64,000 nucleotides of DNA. It comes from a virus. The position numbers were made by a program, and so were the translations under genes. The DNA is taken from the IMG/VR virus record IMGVR_UViG_3300027733_000036, positions 1 to 64,000 of that record; one strand, written 5' to 3'. The notes beneath the pieces were generated by a model. It worked only from the letters and a program-made list of their open reading frames with translations, ran no database searches and was not told the DNA's origin. This document shows positions 17,989-26,033 of this stretch, in pieces (the first letter of the stretch is position 1; every line of letters begins with the position of its first letter).

Positions 17989-20255
17989 TGAGATCTGGAA
18001 AACTTAGTCGCCCACCTCTTAACATTGACAAAGAGGTAACTCAGAATCTTAGTCTATCTGATGTTACAGTCATTGACCCCAACTTAACTAAAGATGCGCA
18101 AAACAAAGGCTCTACTTTAACACCAGAGCAAGCCTCAAAAGTTATCTCTGACTTAATAAATTCATTTAAAAAGAATCAGGTTTATAACCAAGTCTTAGAT
18201 GAGAAAGTAGTCTTTGGTGCAAATGATGAGGCTTATAATCCAGAAGCTGTAAATCTTCTTCGCCAAGACAATAGAAAAAGAGTTTCTGAGTTAAAATCTA
18301 AGGTTGAAAATCTCATTACCAATCTTGATAAGGAACTAGAAACAATTGATTATGATTTGCCATACGACGTGGACAACGAAAACCACAAATCACTAATGGA
18401 TTTCTATAATCCAAATCATGTACTTGGCCAAGCTAGTTATACTGAAAGTAGAAAGATAAAAGACAAGAAAGAAAAACTAGCAGAAATTAAGGCAGACATT
18501 GCTTTAAATAAGTTTTATTATAAAAGTAACAGTGGCAAGTACATTGACATAGAAGAAAAGCATAAAGAATTTAAGCAAGAAGCAATTACTTGGTTGCTTG
18601 ATAATTTCAAAAAAAATGATGCTAAATATATAGCAGCAGAAGTTATCTCTCCTGGCTCTGGAGCAGGTATAGAATTAGGGTATAGAATTTATCTTTTTAC
18701 TAAGTTCCAAGTCAAGGATATCGAGAATACTACTTTTGCTGGTGCTCTAGATGAGTTAACTGGATACTGGGACAATGATGAAGCTTTTCTCAAAGAAGGG
18801 AATATCTCAAATAAGCTTGCTATCATTCCACTTAGAAGTTCTGCAAATGACATAAAGAATTCAGCTTCTTTTATCGAAACTACTCTTGGGGCAGTAGACG
18901 AGCAAAATTCATATGTAGATAATTTGTTCGGAAAGAAAGAACCTTTGAATGTAGGATTCAAAGGTAGAAAGTTTCATTTTGAGTTTGACGACGTCTTAAG
19001 CAATTGTTTTGATTGTTTTCTTGATGGAGCATGGGGAGGGCTTAAAAGCTTTAAGCTTGGCTTGGAGTTTGAATTTGATGCTAAGTTGCTTTTGGATAAT
19101 CTAACTTTTCTTTTTGACAAAATTCTAAATGCCCTTGATACAGAATTTCTAATAAAACAAAACTATTGCAGCCTAGTTAGACTAGGTACACTTTGTCCAA
19201 TTGAGATTGCATTCCTTGCGGCATCTATTCTTGCAATGATTAGATTTTCATGGCAAGAGGTTGTCTTGAATTTTTCAGGTTTCTTAGGAGACTTGATTGC
19301 AATGATTCTTGGACCTTTACTTGCAGCTATTAAACTAGGATTAAGATGGTCTTTCAGTCCTTGGGAGATATATGCAGGTTGTACATCTAAGTCTGTGATC
19401 TCCTTGATGGACATAAACAAAGCCTTGCCTAATCCTACCTATGGCTGGAGTATGTCTGAGATCTCAGATATTCATAATGGTAAAGTCCCAGAGAATGATA
19501 AAGAAAAAGAACTCCTAAGAAAATGGAGTGATCATGCAAATACCCTTTCTAGTATTGATAGAGCTGACTTGCAAGATGCTGTGAATTCATTTGCTGGTTA
19601 CCTTAGAGACTTTGATATTTCCCAGACCAATCCAACTAAAAAGCCAGACAAAGCTTCTACAGGGGAAGAGGTTGTTAAGTTTTTGTCTAATGTTGCTTTT
19701 GTTGAGAATGGAGATATTGTTGAGATATTTAACATGATACTTAGTGGCGCAGGAAAAATGCTAGAAAACAATTGCAGCCAAGTGACTTTAGCAATTGAGG
19801 GATTAAATAGTTGGCTAAATAGTAAGACAGCAACAAGAATTCAAGTTGCCGCAAAGATTATGGCACTAAGCACTCTTTATTCTATTCTTGGTGCGTTGCT
19901 AGAGTTAGCTGATAGAGGTATTGAAGTTTGTACGAAAATGCCTGTTTATGATCAGCAAGGCAATGAGACTGGGTTTGTTATTGAGTCTCCTTTCTCTAGC
20001 AGTGAACTTACAAAAATAATGGAAGAAGCTGGCGCTGCTATAAATGGGAAGAGTCAACCAGGAGTTATTGTTGAAAACAACATAGGCCTTAAGGATATTG
20101 AAGGCAAAAATACTGCTCAGTTGTATAATCCTCTAACAGATAGAAGATTTAACTTAACTAACTGTGACAAAGCCAAATCATCTATAATAAGCAAAGGTGA
20201 AACTTTGGATTTCTGGAAAAAGATTGCACTTGGAGTTAATATAGATAATGTTTAA
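17988..20255 (+). CDS. Unknown 755-residue protein with hydrophobic core, upstream of portal
   Basis: ATG overlaps the previous stop. N-terminal ~210 residues are charged and helical (coiled-coil-like around 85-115 and 150-175). Around residues 380-460 two strongly hydrophobic stretches occur (near CPIEIAFLAASILAMIR and LIAMILGPLLAAIKLG), compatible with membrane insertion. A further helical hydrophobic stretch lies near 630-645. Eight or so cysteines are scattered (NCFDCF, NYCSLVRLGTLC). No known family is recognised. Its location between terminase and portal suggests a virion component; it could be an inner head or injection protein. The end overlaps the portal start by 8 nt. Confidence 0.55.
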   Translation: MRSGKLSRPPLNIDKEVTQNLSLSDVTVIDPNLTKDAQNKGSTLTPEQASKVISDLINSFKKNQVYNQVLDEKVVFGANDEAYNPEAVNLLRQDNRKRVSELKSKVENLITNLDKELETIDYDLPYDVDNENHKSLMDFYNPNHVLGQASYTESRKIKDKKEKLAEIKADIALNKFYYKSNSGKYIDIEEKHKEFKQEAITWLLDNFKKNDAKYIAAEVISPGSGAGIELGYRIYLFTKFQVKDIENTTFAGALDELTGYWDNDEAFLKEGNISNKLAIIPLRSSANDIKNSASFIETTLGAVDEQNSYVDNLFGKKEPLNVGFKGRKFHFEFDDVLSNCFDCFLDGAWGGLKSFKLGLEFEFDAKLLLDNLTFLFDKILNALDTEFLIKQNYCSLVRLGTLCPIEIAFLAASILAMIRFSWQEVVLNFSGFLGDLIAMILGPLLAAIKLGLRWSFSPWEIYAGCTSKSVISLMDINKALPNPTYGWSMSEISDIHNGKVPENDKEKELLRKWSDHANTLSSIDRADLQDAVNSFAGYLRDFDISQTNPTKKPDKASTGEEVVKFLSNVAFVENGDIVEIFNMILSGAGKMLENNCSQVTLAIEGLNSWLNSKTATRIQVAAKIMALSTLYSILGALLELADRGIEVCTKMPVYDQQGNETGFVIESPFSSSELTKIMEEAGAAINGKSQPGVIVENNIGLKDIEGKNTAQLYNPLTDRRFNLTNCDKAKSSIISKGETLDFWKKIALGVNIDNV

Positions 20256-21792
20256 ATTAAAAGCACAAGTTATTAATCTTAAGAATCTTGCATCATCCGT
20301 TAAGGTAATAGATGATGCTGAGAGTAAGATGCCTGGGCCTAGTCTAGAAAAGACAAAGGATCCAGTATTTAACTATAGAACGACACGTCCTTACTTCATG
20401 AATGACTGGCAAAAGCTAGAGCATGATTTTAAGGAAATAGATAAAGTTGCTACAATTGAAGCTTACTTACAGATTAGCTTTGACAAGAAACTTTCTCTTT
20501 TCATGAAAGAAGGCTATGAGGTAATAGGGAAAGACCCAGATCTTGTAGACTACGTAGAGCGCAGACTTAAGGAAGTTTGCTACGTTAGTCGTACTACGCC
20601 TAGACAGTTTATAACTGATATAGCCAAGAATATTATTAGATATAGTAATTGTTTTGTTCTTATCAAGCGCAATGACAAGACATCTGGAGGCTATACTAGA
20701 ACAGACTCTAAAGGGCGCAAAATAGCCCCAATTAGCTCACTTCATATACTTCCTACTAGTATGATCCAGGTTAAGGTTAATGACCTTAAACAGCCTATAA
20801 AGTATCGACAATACAGCGAAGAGGATTGGACAGAAAATACTCGTCCGACCTCAATCTATGAGCCTAGTGAGATCATACATTTTCATGTTAATAAGCTTGA
20901 AGGGTTTATTGTTGGTACGCCAAGATGCAGTGCTGCTATTGAAGATATTAAAGCTTTGCGTCGAATTGAAACAGACGTAGAAGTTTTACTTCATCAAAGC
21001 ATCTTTCCAATTGTACAGTATAAGATTGGAACCGAAGCAATGCCTGCTACTATTCTTCCAGATGGTAGAGATGAGATTACTATGGTTACTGAGGTTATTA
21101 ATAATCAGCCACCAGAAGGTTTCTTTGTTACCCCTGAACGTCATGAAATTAAAATGATTGGCGCAGAAGGTCGTTCTCTTAGAGCTGAAAGTTATCTTGA
21201 TTACTTTAAGAAACGTGTTCTTGCTGCCCTTGGCCTATCAACGGTAGATATTGGGGAAGGTGATACTGCTAACCGTTCTACAGCAGCTACTATGTCTAGT
21301 AGCCTTATTAACGCAGTCAAGAGTGATCAACTTGTTCTTGAAGAGCAAATCTATGCTAATCTTATTGTTCCTATGCTTCAAGAAAGTGCAGAGGACAATA
21401 GTTTTGACTGGCTAGATCCTAATAACAAAGTTGTTCTTAGATTTAAAGAAATAGATGTTGAGAATCAAATTAAAAAGGAAAACGCAGCTATCCAGCTTTG
21501 GCTTAATAGCGCGATTAGTCATGATGAGTTAAGAGATCGCATTGGTATGTCCACTGCGAAAGATGAGGACTGGGATCATTCATATTACAAGATGGTTACA
21601 GAAGCTCAAGAACTACTTAGACTTGGCGCAAATCCTATGTCTCCTCTTGCTGAGACATCTGCCAAGAGTAACAGGACTCCTATGTCCTCTGGTGATCTGC
21701 AGAAGGCTAGAGATCTAGCTGCTGGTAATCTAGCAAAGAAGCCAACAGTGTCCGAGAAAGATTCAGGCAATACTAAAAAAAAAATTCAGTAG
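20248..21792 (+). CDS. Portal protein
   Basis: 514 residues in the normal frame. The dodecameric portal sits at the packaging vertex, threads DNA and joins head to neck. Family features: an N-terminal region with conserved-type DWQKLEHDF, a central HILPTSMIQVKVND, YEPSEIIHFHVN (typical of portals), then RRIETDVEVLLHQSIFPI, FVTPERHEIKMIG and a helical crown region DIGEGDTANRSTAATMSS. It overlaps the previous gene by 8 nt. The C-terminal end TKKKIQ is encoded by an A10 run followed quickly by TAG; slippage there would continue into the MuF frame and give a 726-residue portal-MuF fusion (see findings). Confidence 0.9.
   Translation: MFKLKAQVINLKNLASSVKVIDDAESKMPGPSLEKTKDPVFNYRTTRPYFMNDWQKLEHDFKEIDKVATIEAYLQISFDKKLSLFMKEGYEVIGKDPDLVDYVERRLKEVCYVSRTTPRQFITDIAKNIIRYSNCFVLIKRNDKTSGGYTRTDSKGRKIAPISSLHILPTSMIQVKVNDLKQPIKYRQYSEEDWTENTRPTSIYEPSEIIHFHVNKLEGFIVGTPRCSAAIEDIKALRRIETDVEVLLHQSIFPIVQYKIGTEAMPATILPDGRDEITMVTEVINNQPPEGFFVTPERHEIKMIGAEGRSLRAESYLDYFKKRVLAALGLSTVDIGEGDTANRSTAATMSSSLINAVKSDQLVLEEQIYANLIVPMLQESAEDNSFDWLDPNNKVVLRFKEIDVENQIKKENAAIQLWLNSAISHDELRDRIGMSTAKDEDWDHSYYKMVTEAQELLRLGANPMSPLAETSAKSNRTPMSSGDLQKARDLAAGNLAKKPTVSEKDSGNTKKKIQ
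21775..21784 (+). other. A10 slippery run at portal/MuF junction
   Basis: Ten consecutive A bases, read in the portal frame as AAA AAA AAA followed by ATT CAG TAG. The -1 frame has a TAA at 21774-21776 just before the run and none from 21777 to the MuF stop at 22427. The downstream open frame therefore starts inside the run, as expected for programmed -1 frameshifting or transcriptional slippage. Confidence 0.7.
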
Positions 21793-21887
21793 CGCTGCCT
21801 AGTGGGAAAGCAAATGCCAATGCTGTTAGACCATCAAATCAGCATGGAACAAAGAGTGCGCCGGGAAGTCTAGTTACAAATAGTATC

Positions 21888-22427
21888 ATGGACTTTGATG
21901 AGTATAGAGAAGACGTGAATGGATTAGTTAGCCATCTAAAAGAGAAAGCTGACTATGACATCCAACCTGACTTTACCATTGATGCTGCATTTGAGCGTTT
22001 TTCTATTATGCTTAAAGACAACAGCATTAAGGCCTATATAAAAGGTTACTCTGAGTATGCCGACTCTTCTAATCTAACGAACGAGACGCATACTGGTAAT
22101 ATAGAATTCCAGTTGAAGGTTCAGAAGTTTTTCATAGACAAGCTACACATTGAAATGCGCAATCGCCAAGGTAATACTATTACTGATACGGCTAAGACAA
22201 TTGGGCACAGGATGATGACTATCTATGAGACAGAAAGAATGAGAAGCTATAACTGGGGCGTATTCAATGCTTTAAAGGATAGTGGTGAAGAATCATACCA
22301 GGTATATAATCAAAGTAGTCAGTCTATAATAGATAATAGAAAAATCTCAGATAGTAAGTATTATGATTTACCGCCTGATCATCCTAATAGCAAAGTCATT
22401 ATAAGGAAGGCTAATGAAGATAAGTAA
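21888..22427 (+). CDS. MuF-like minor head protein (possibly made as a portal fusion)
   Basis: 179 residues from the first ATG, but the frame is open from 21777. No SD precedes 21888 (the upstream bases are TTACAAATAGTATC), so independent initiation looks poor and entry by slippage from the portal is attractive. The segment MMTIYETERMRSYNWGVFNA followed by KDSG fits the MuF/SPP1-gp7 signature (TE-x-x-R...N-x-G...A...G) of minor head proteins that bind the portal and may be ejected. It is shorter than typical MuF proteins and carries no toxin domain. The 105 nt between the A10 run and the ATG encode a Ser/Asn/Ala-rich linker in this frame. Confidence 0.65.
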   Translation: MDFDEYREDVNGLVSHLKEKADYDIQPDFTIDAAFERFSIMLKDNSIKAYIKGYSEYADSSNLTNETHTGNIEFQLKVQKFFIDKLHIEMRNRQGNTITDTAKTIGHRMMTIYETERMRSYNWGVFNALKDSGEESYQVYNQSSQSIIDNRKISDSKYYDLPPDHPNSKVIIRKANEDK

Positions 22428-24105
22428 GAGACTATTACAAGAAGGTATCGTTCAAGACTATTTTGTTAATAGTGTTAAGGGCGATTTTACCCATGAAGTA
22501 TGGGACAAAAAGAGTCCTCATTTTCTTGATTTCAAATACTTTATTAATGATGGTGTTGCGGAGAATAAGGTCGGCCTAGTAACTCTTACCAAGGTTACTC
22601 ATGGTATGAGGCCTACTCAGAATAATCTTATTTATATGCCTGCTGATCTAAAAGACGCTATCCCTACACTTACTAATCCATACAATATCCCCATTAAGCC
22701 TATGCATAAGGAAGTTGCTGTTGTTGATGGTAAGAAGATTGAGAATAGAGAAGTAGGCGCAGTTGGTCGGGCTATTGGTGGTACGTGGGTAGACAATCCT
22801 AAGGCTGCCTATAATGTTAGCTCTGGAATGATCAAGGATGGCCTTATGCTTAAGGCTCCTGATGTTGCTATGGCTCCCTATATGAAGAAGCTTGCCAAGT
22901 CTGGAATGATGACTGATGAGGATTTTGAGGGCCTTGGATGGGTACTTGTCAAGGGACTTGTTACAGATCCAGAAGCCGTAGAGAAAACTCTAGATGGTCG
23001 CTATCTTACAGTCAGCGTAGAAATGACACCTAATGACCTCTATGACTCTATCAGCGGTAGATCATATAAGACTGATGAGATGGAATGGGATATTGGCGAT
23101 GACATTGATGGCGTTAAAGCTTATGGTGTACCGAGTGGTCTCCGTTACCGTGGTTATGCCTATGTCACCCATCCTGCTGATGTTCACGCAAGAGTTATGA
23201 ATTACAAAGAAGTTGGAGGCGACGCACTTCAACAATATCTAGAAAACTTCAAGACTACTATGGTTGTCACTGATTGTTTCAAGAATGCAGTTACAGATAT
23301 CTCTGACTCGGAGATTATGGCCAGCTTTGATAATGGTCCAGTTGCTACGGTGCCAACTGAGATTGTTGAAGATCATGCAGATCTTTACAGTCAGTTATCA
23401 GAAGAAGAGAAAGCGCTTGCGGATTCTTTGATGACTCTTGCTGCCAAGGTCGGGCCTTTAGATAAGGCTCCTGGTATCTGGGTTGGCTATGAAAGTGGCC
23501 CAGAAAATGAGAATCTTAGCATTGGCGTTAAGTGTGGCAATTGTGCTCTTCATGCTAGTGAGAATTGTTGTAAAATTATTTCCCAAACTATAGAACCAAA
23601 TGGCTACTGCAGATTTGCTGTTATCCCAGATGGGTTAGTCTCAGCAAGCAAGCAAGAACCTATGGAAGACCAAACCAAATTAACTAACCAAGAGGAGCAA
23701 GAAATGCCCACTGCACTATCAGAAGACAATAAGAAAGAAATTCTTTCAATTGTTGACGAATATATTAAGTCAAAATCTATTGCTCCTGTAGAGGTAATGT
23801 CAGAGCTTGAAGAATTACGCTCTGGCAAAGCTATCACAGATGAGAAACTTGCAAAGGTTGAACTTGATAGTAAATCACTACTAGATTCTGTTAAAGAATT
23901 TCTTGCTAATAACTTTAATGTAGAGTTAGCTGACGATATGTCGGCTGAGATGTTCTCCGAAATGGTAAAGACTATCAGCATTGATGATGCTGTCTGGACT
24001 ACTGCTTACGTTAATAACCTTCCTGATAGTTCATTCTTCTACATTACTCAAGGTGGCGAGAAGGATGAAGAGGGCAAAACTAAGCCTCCGTCACCTTCCC
24101 TATAA
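22414..24105 (+). CDS. Prohead protease-like / scaffold protein with Cys cluster (N-terminal part)
   Basis: 563 residues, ATG with GGAAGG upstream, overlapping the MuF gene by 14 nt. The first ~210 residues resemble capsid maturation proteases: KPMHKEV (H98), a REVGAVGRAIGG strand pair, and GRYLTVSVEM (S201), where His and Ser would be catalytic. Residues 372-401 contain C374-x2-C377-x7-CC385/386-x12-C399, similar to the small HiPIP-like Cys motif found in some phage head proteins. Residues ~440-520 are acidic and helical, scaffold-like. The end reads SSFFYITQGGEKDEEGKT and then diverges to KPPSPSL-stop. In proteins of this type as I recall them, that sequence continues directly into SLRHLPYK..., which is present here in the +1 frame (next gene). 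Either the gene is recoded, truly split, or has an indel. Confidence 0.6.
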   Translation: MKISKRLLQEGIVQDYFVNSVKGDFTHEVWDKKSPHFLDFKYFINDGVAENKVGLVTLTKVTHGMRPTQNNLIYMPADLKDAIPTLTNPYNIPIKPMHKEVAVVDGKKIENREVGAVGRAIGGTWVDNPKAAYNVSSGMIKDGLMLKAPDVAMAPYMKKLAKSGMMTDEDFEGLGWVLVKGLVTDPEAVEKTLDGRYLTVSVEMTPNDLYDSISGRSYKTDEMEWDIGDDIDGVKAYGVPSGLRYRGYAYVTHPADVHARVMNYKEVGGDALQQYLENFKTTMVVTDCFKNAVTDISDSEIMASFDNGPVATVPTEIVEDHADLYSQLSEEEKALADSLMTLAAKVGPLDKAPGIWVGYESGPENENLSIGVKCGNCALHASENCCKIISQTIEPNGYCRFAVIPDGLVSASKQEPMEDQTKLTNQEEQEMPTALSEDNKKEILSIVDEYIKSKSIAPVEVMSELEELRSGKAITDEKLAKVELDSKSLLDSVKEFLANNFNVELADDMSAEMFSEMVKTISIDDAVWTTAYVNNLPDSSFFYITQGGEKDEEGKTKPPSPSL

Positions 24106-25132
24106 GGGAGAAGATGGCAAGGTTGATCTTCCACACCTTCGTAATGCTATTGCTAGAGCGCCACAAGTAAGTGGTCTTGCTCCTGAGAAAGTCAAATCTA
24201 TTCAGGCTCGTGCTCAAAAGATGCTAGCTCGTATGCAAGATGCTGGTAAGTCAAAGATGGATCAGTCTGAGTTTGGAGAAGATATCCAAGATCTATTTGG
24301 TCCAGAAATGGATGATGAAGCTCAAGGTTTTATTCCTACGCCTGGTATGGCATCAGCTGCTAAGCGGGGCCTTGAGTGGCGTGGAGAATTCAAGCGCGGT
24401 GGCACGGGTGTAGGTGTTGCGCGTGCGAGAGACATCATGAATAAAAAAGAACTTTCTCCTTCTACTGTTATGCGTATGAAAAGTTTTTTTGCTCGTCATG
24501 AAGTTGATAAGAAGGCTTCTGGCTTTAGCCAGGGGGAAGAAGGTTTTCCTTCTGCTGGTCGTATTGCTTGGGATCTTTGGGGTGGTGATGGTGGCAAGAC
24601 TTGGGCTTATGCCAAAGCTGCTCAGATTGAACGTATGAGAGCCGAAGACTCAGTCAAAGGTTCTTGGGTTATGGGAGACTTTGTTTACAATGAGCCTGTT
24701 GCTGAGGTTGGCGTCGAGGATACTTATACCCCCGAGAAGACTTACACTACTCCTTCAACTGCTACATTTGCAGTGGGTGACTTTGTTGCTTATCGCCTTG
24801 ACAGTAAAGGTAATGAAGTTGGTGTTAGCTCTGGTTCACTTGGTGAGCAAGATGATGCAGTTGAAATGAAGGAAGGATACGGCGTTATTGATGCAATGCA
24901 TAGCAAAGGTGTTGTTACTCATGGAATTAGTTGCAGTGTGGAGGGTTCTGAAGAGGATCCCGCTACTGTTCTCACTATTGCCAGGATGAATGAGGATGGC
25001 TTATATGACAAGACTGAAGAAGTAATTGTCAAAAAAAGATCTGAGCTTAGAAAGATTATGGCTCCTGTTGTGTGGAGCAAGAAAGAAACTCCTCCTCTTG
25101 GTGCTTATCCTGCTCCTGGTATAGGTGGCTAA
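24065..25132 (+). CDS. C-terminal domains of the protease/scaffold protein (separate frame)
   Basis: I choose the ATG at 24065 (355 residues), because AGGTGG sits 8 nt upstream and the homologous sequence begins here. An in-frame ATG at 23981 would add a 28-residue hydrophobic stretch encoded entirely within the previous gene. Three parts can be seen: SLRHLPYK...DLPHLRNAIAR (residues ~8-50, then a helix), RARDIMNKKELSPSTV...FFARHEVDKKASGFS...GRIAWDLWGGDGG (~120-190), and an SH3/Tudor-like domain GDFVAY...YGVIDAMHSKGVV...EEDPATVLTIAR...KKRSELRKI (~235-340). The same domain string occurs in phage head-maturation polyproteins. The product may be a scaffold/head-assembly protein made by reinitiation, or part of a frameshift fusion with the preceding gene. 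Confidence 0.6.
   Translation: MKRAKLSLRHLPYKGEDGKVDLPHLRNAIARAPQVSGLAPEKVKSIQARAQKMLARMQDAGKSKMDQSEFGEDIQDLFGPEMDDEAQGFIPTPGMASAAKRGLEWRGEFKRGGTGVGVARARDIMNKKELSPSTVMRMKSFFARHEVDKKASGFSQGEEGFPSAGRIAWDLWGGDGGKTWAYAKAAQIERMRAEDSVKGSWVMGDFVYNEPVAEVGVEDTYTPEKTYTTPSTATFAVGDFVAYRLDSKGNEVGVSSGSLGEQDDAVEMKEGYGVIDAMHSKGVVTHGISCSVEGSEEDPATVLTIARMNEDGLYDKTEEVIVKKRSELRKIMAPVVWSKKETPPLGAYPAPGIGG
24079..24105 (+). other. +1 frame junction between protease/scaffold and its usual C-terminal domain
   Basis: Frame 1 reads ...GKTKPPSPSL-stop; frame 2 reads KLSLRHLPYK through the same bases. A +1 slip at CCT-C (24085-24088) would give GKTKPRHLPYK, close to the uninterrupted family sequence. CCU/CCC proline codons are known +1 slip sites. 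A natural indel or sequence error is equally possible. Confidence 0.5.
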
Positions 25133-25145
25133 AGTATAGGAATTA

Positions 25146-25154
25146 TGCTAGAAT
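25146..25154 (+). promoter_or_regulatory. Extended -10 promoter candidate before the dps/capsid genes
   Basis: TGC-TAGAAT fits an extended -10 (TGn plus one mismatch to TATAAT) in the 67-nt gap upstream of the Dps gene; no -35 match is seen. It has the same style as the box at 28966 and would let the head genes be transcribed strongly. Confidence 0.4.
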
Positions 25155-25199
25155 CACTATGTAATTATTAATTTAACTTAATCCTTTTGGAGGAATAAT

Positions 25200-26012
25200 A
25201 TGGAAACTGAAATGACAACCGGCGCGACTTCTGTCGCTGATGCTCTTGAAGACCTACTTTGCAACGTAGTTGTTTTTTACTTCACTGCGCATCGTGCCCA
25301 TTGGAATGTGGCTGGCCCAGATTTTGCTGAGTACCATGAGCTATTTGGCAATATTTATGATGATGTATACGGCTCAGTAGATGATCTTGCTGAGAATATT
25401 CGCAAGCTTGGGGCATTCCCTCCTTCTCTTACTCACATGGTAGAGACGGCGTCATTCAAAGATGACTCTATGACTACTGAAGCTAAAGACCTTGCTCTTG
25501 ATATTTACAAGAAGAATGTAGCTATGATTGCTATGCTCAAGGGTACCTTTGATGCTGCCAATGCTGCAAATGAGCAGGGTGTTGCTAACTTTCTTGCTGA
25601 GCGTATTGATATGCACCAGAAATGGCAGTGGCAACTTGGAGCTTCTCTTCAGGCTGCTGGCATGGAAATTCCTAGCGAATCTCCTGCCGATGAAATCAAA
25701 GAAGAAATGAGTGGACCAATGGACTCTGTCGAAGAGATAGTAAGTGAAATTGCTGACAGTTCAGAGTCAGAAGAAATTATTATTGAAGATTCTTCTGAGC
25801 TCAAAGAACTTGGCAAGAAGCTTGATGTTAGCACCATCGAAGACGCAATGGATACCACAGAAGAATACTATACATCTGTAGAGCGCAGAGTCGCTAGTAA
25901 ATATAAGGAATTACGAAATCATGATATAAATAAAGCTGAGAACTATCTTGTTCAGCAAGTGCGTTCTGGCTTTGTTTCAGGAAAGTTTAACCCACTAGAT
26001 GTGAAAGTCTAA
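25200..26012 (+). CDS. dps: Dps-type ferritin-like protein with acidic/helical C-terminal extension
   Basis: 270 residues, strong SD (GGAGG, 7 nt before the ATG). Residues 1-~155 are a Dps four-helix domain: AHWNV-x-G-x2-F-x3-H-x2-F with D and E following gives H34, H46, D61 and E65. Their 12/15/4 spacing equals that of the E. coli Dps ferroxidase residues (H51, H63, D78, E82), so iron oxidation is likely retained. Residues ~160-205 are a strongly acidic linker absent from normal Dps (~160-190 residues). Residues ~210-270 form a charged helical domain ending FNPLDVKV. The gene lies between the protease/scaffold and the decoration and capsid genes, so the extension may tether Dps to, or package it into, the head. 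Protection of DNA or host from oxidants is the known family role; packaging is inference. Confidence 0.88.
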   Translation: METEMTTGATSVADALEDLLCNVVVFYFTAHRAHWNVAGPDFAEYHELFGNIYDDVYGSVDDLAENIRKLGAFPPSLTHMVETASFKDDSMTTEAKDLALDIYKKNVAMIAMLKGTFDAANAANEQGVANFLAERIDMHQKWQWQLGASLQAAGMEIPSESPADEIKEEMSGPMDSVEEIVSEIADSSESEEIIIEDSSELKELGKKLDVSTIEDAMDTTEEYYTSVERRVASKYKELRNHDINKAENYLVQQVRSGFVSGKFNPLDVKV

Positions 26013-26033
26013 CCCAAATTATAGGAGAAAATT

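Noticed and set aside
23981-24064. Upstream ATG giving a hydrophobic N-terminus (signal-like) to the 24065 protein
   Set aside because: The stretch is fully inside the preceding gene's coding frame and is explained by its codons in another frame; homologous sequence begins only around 24080.
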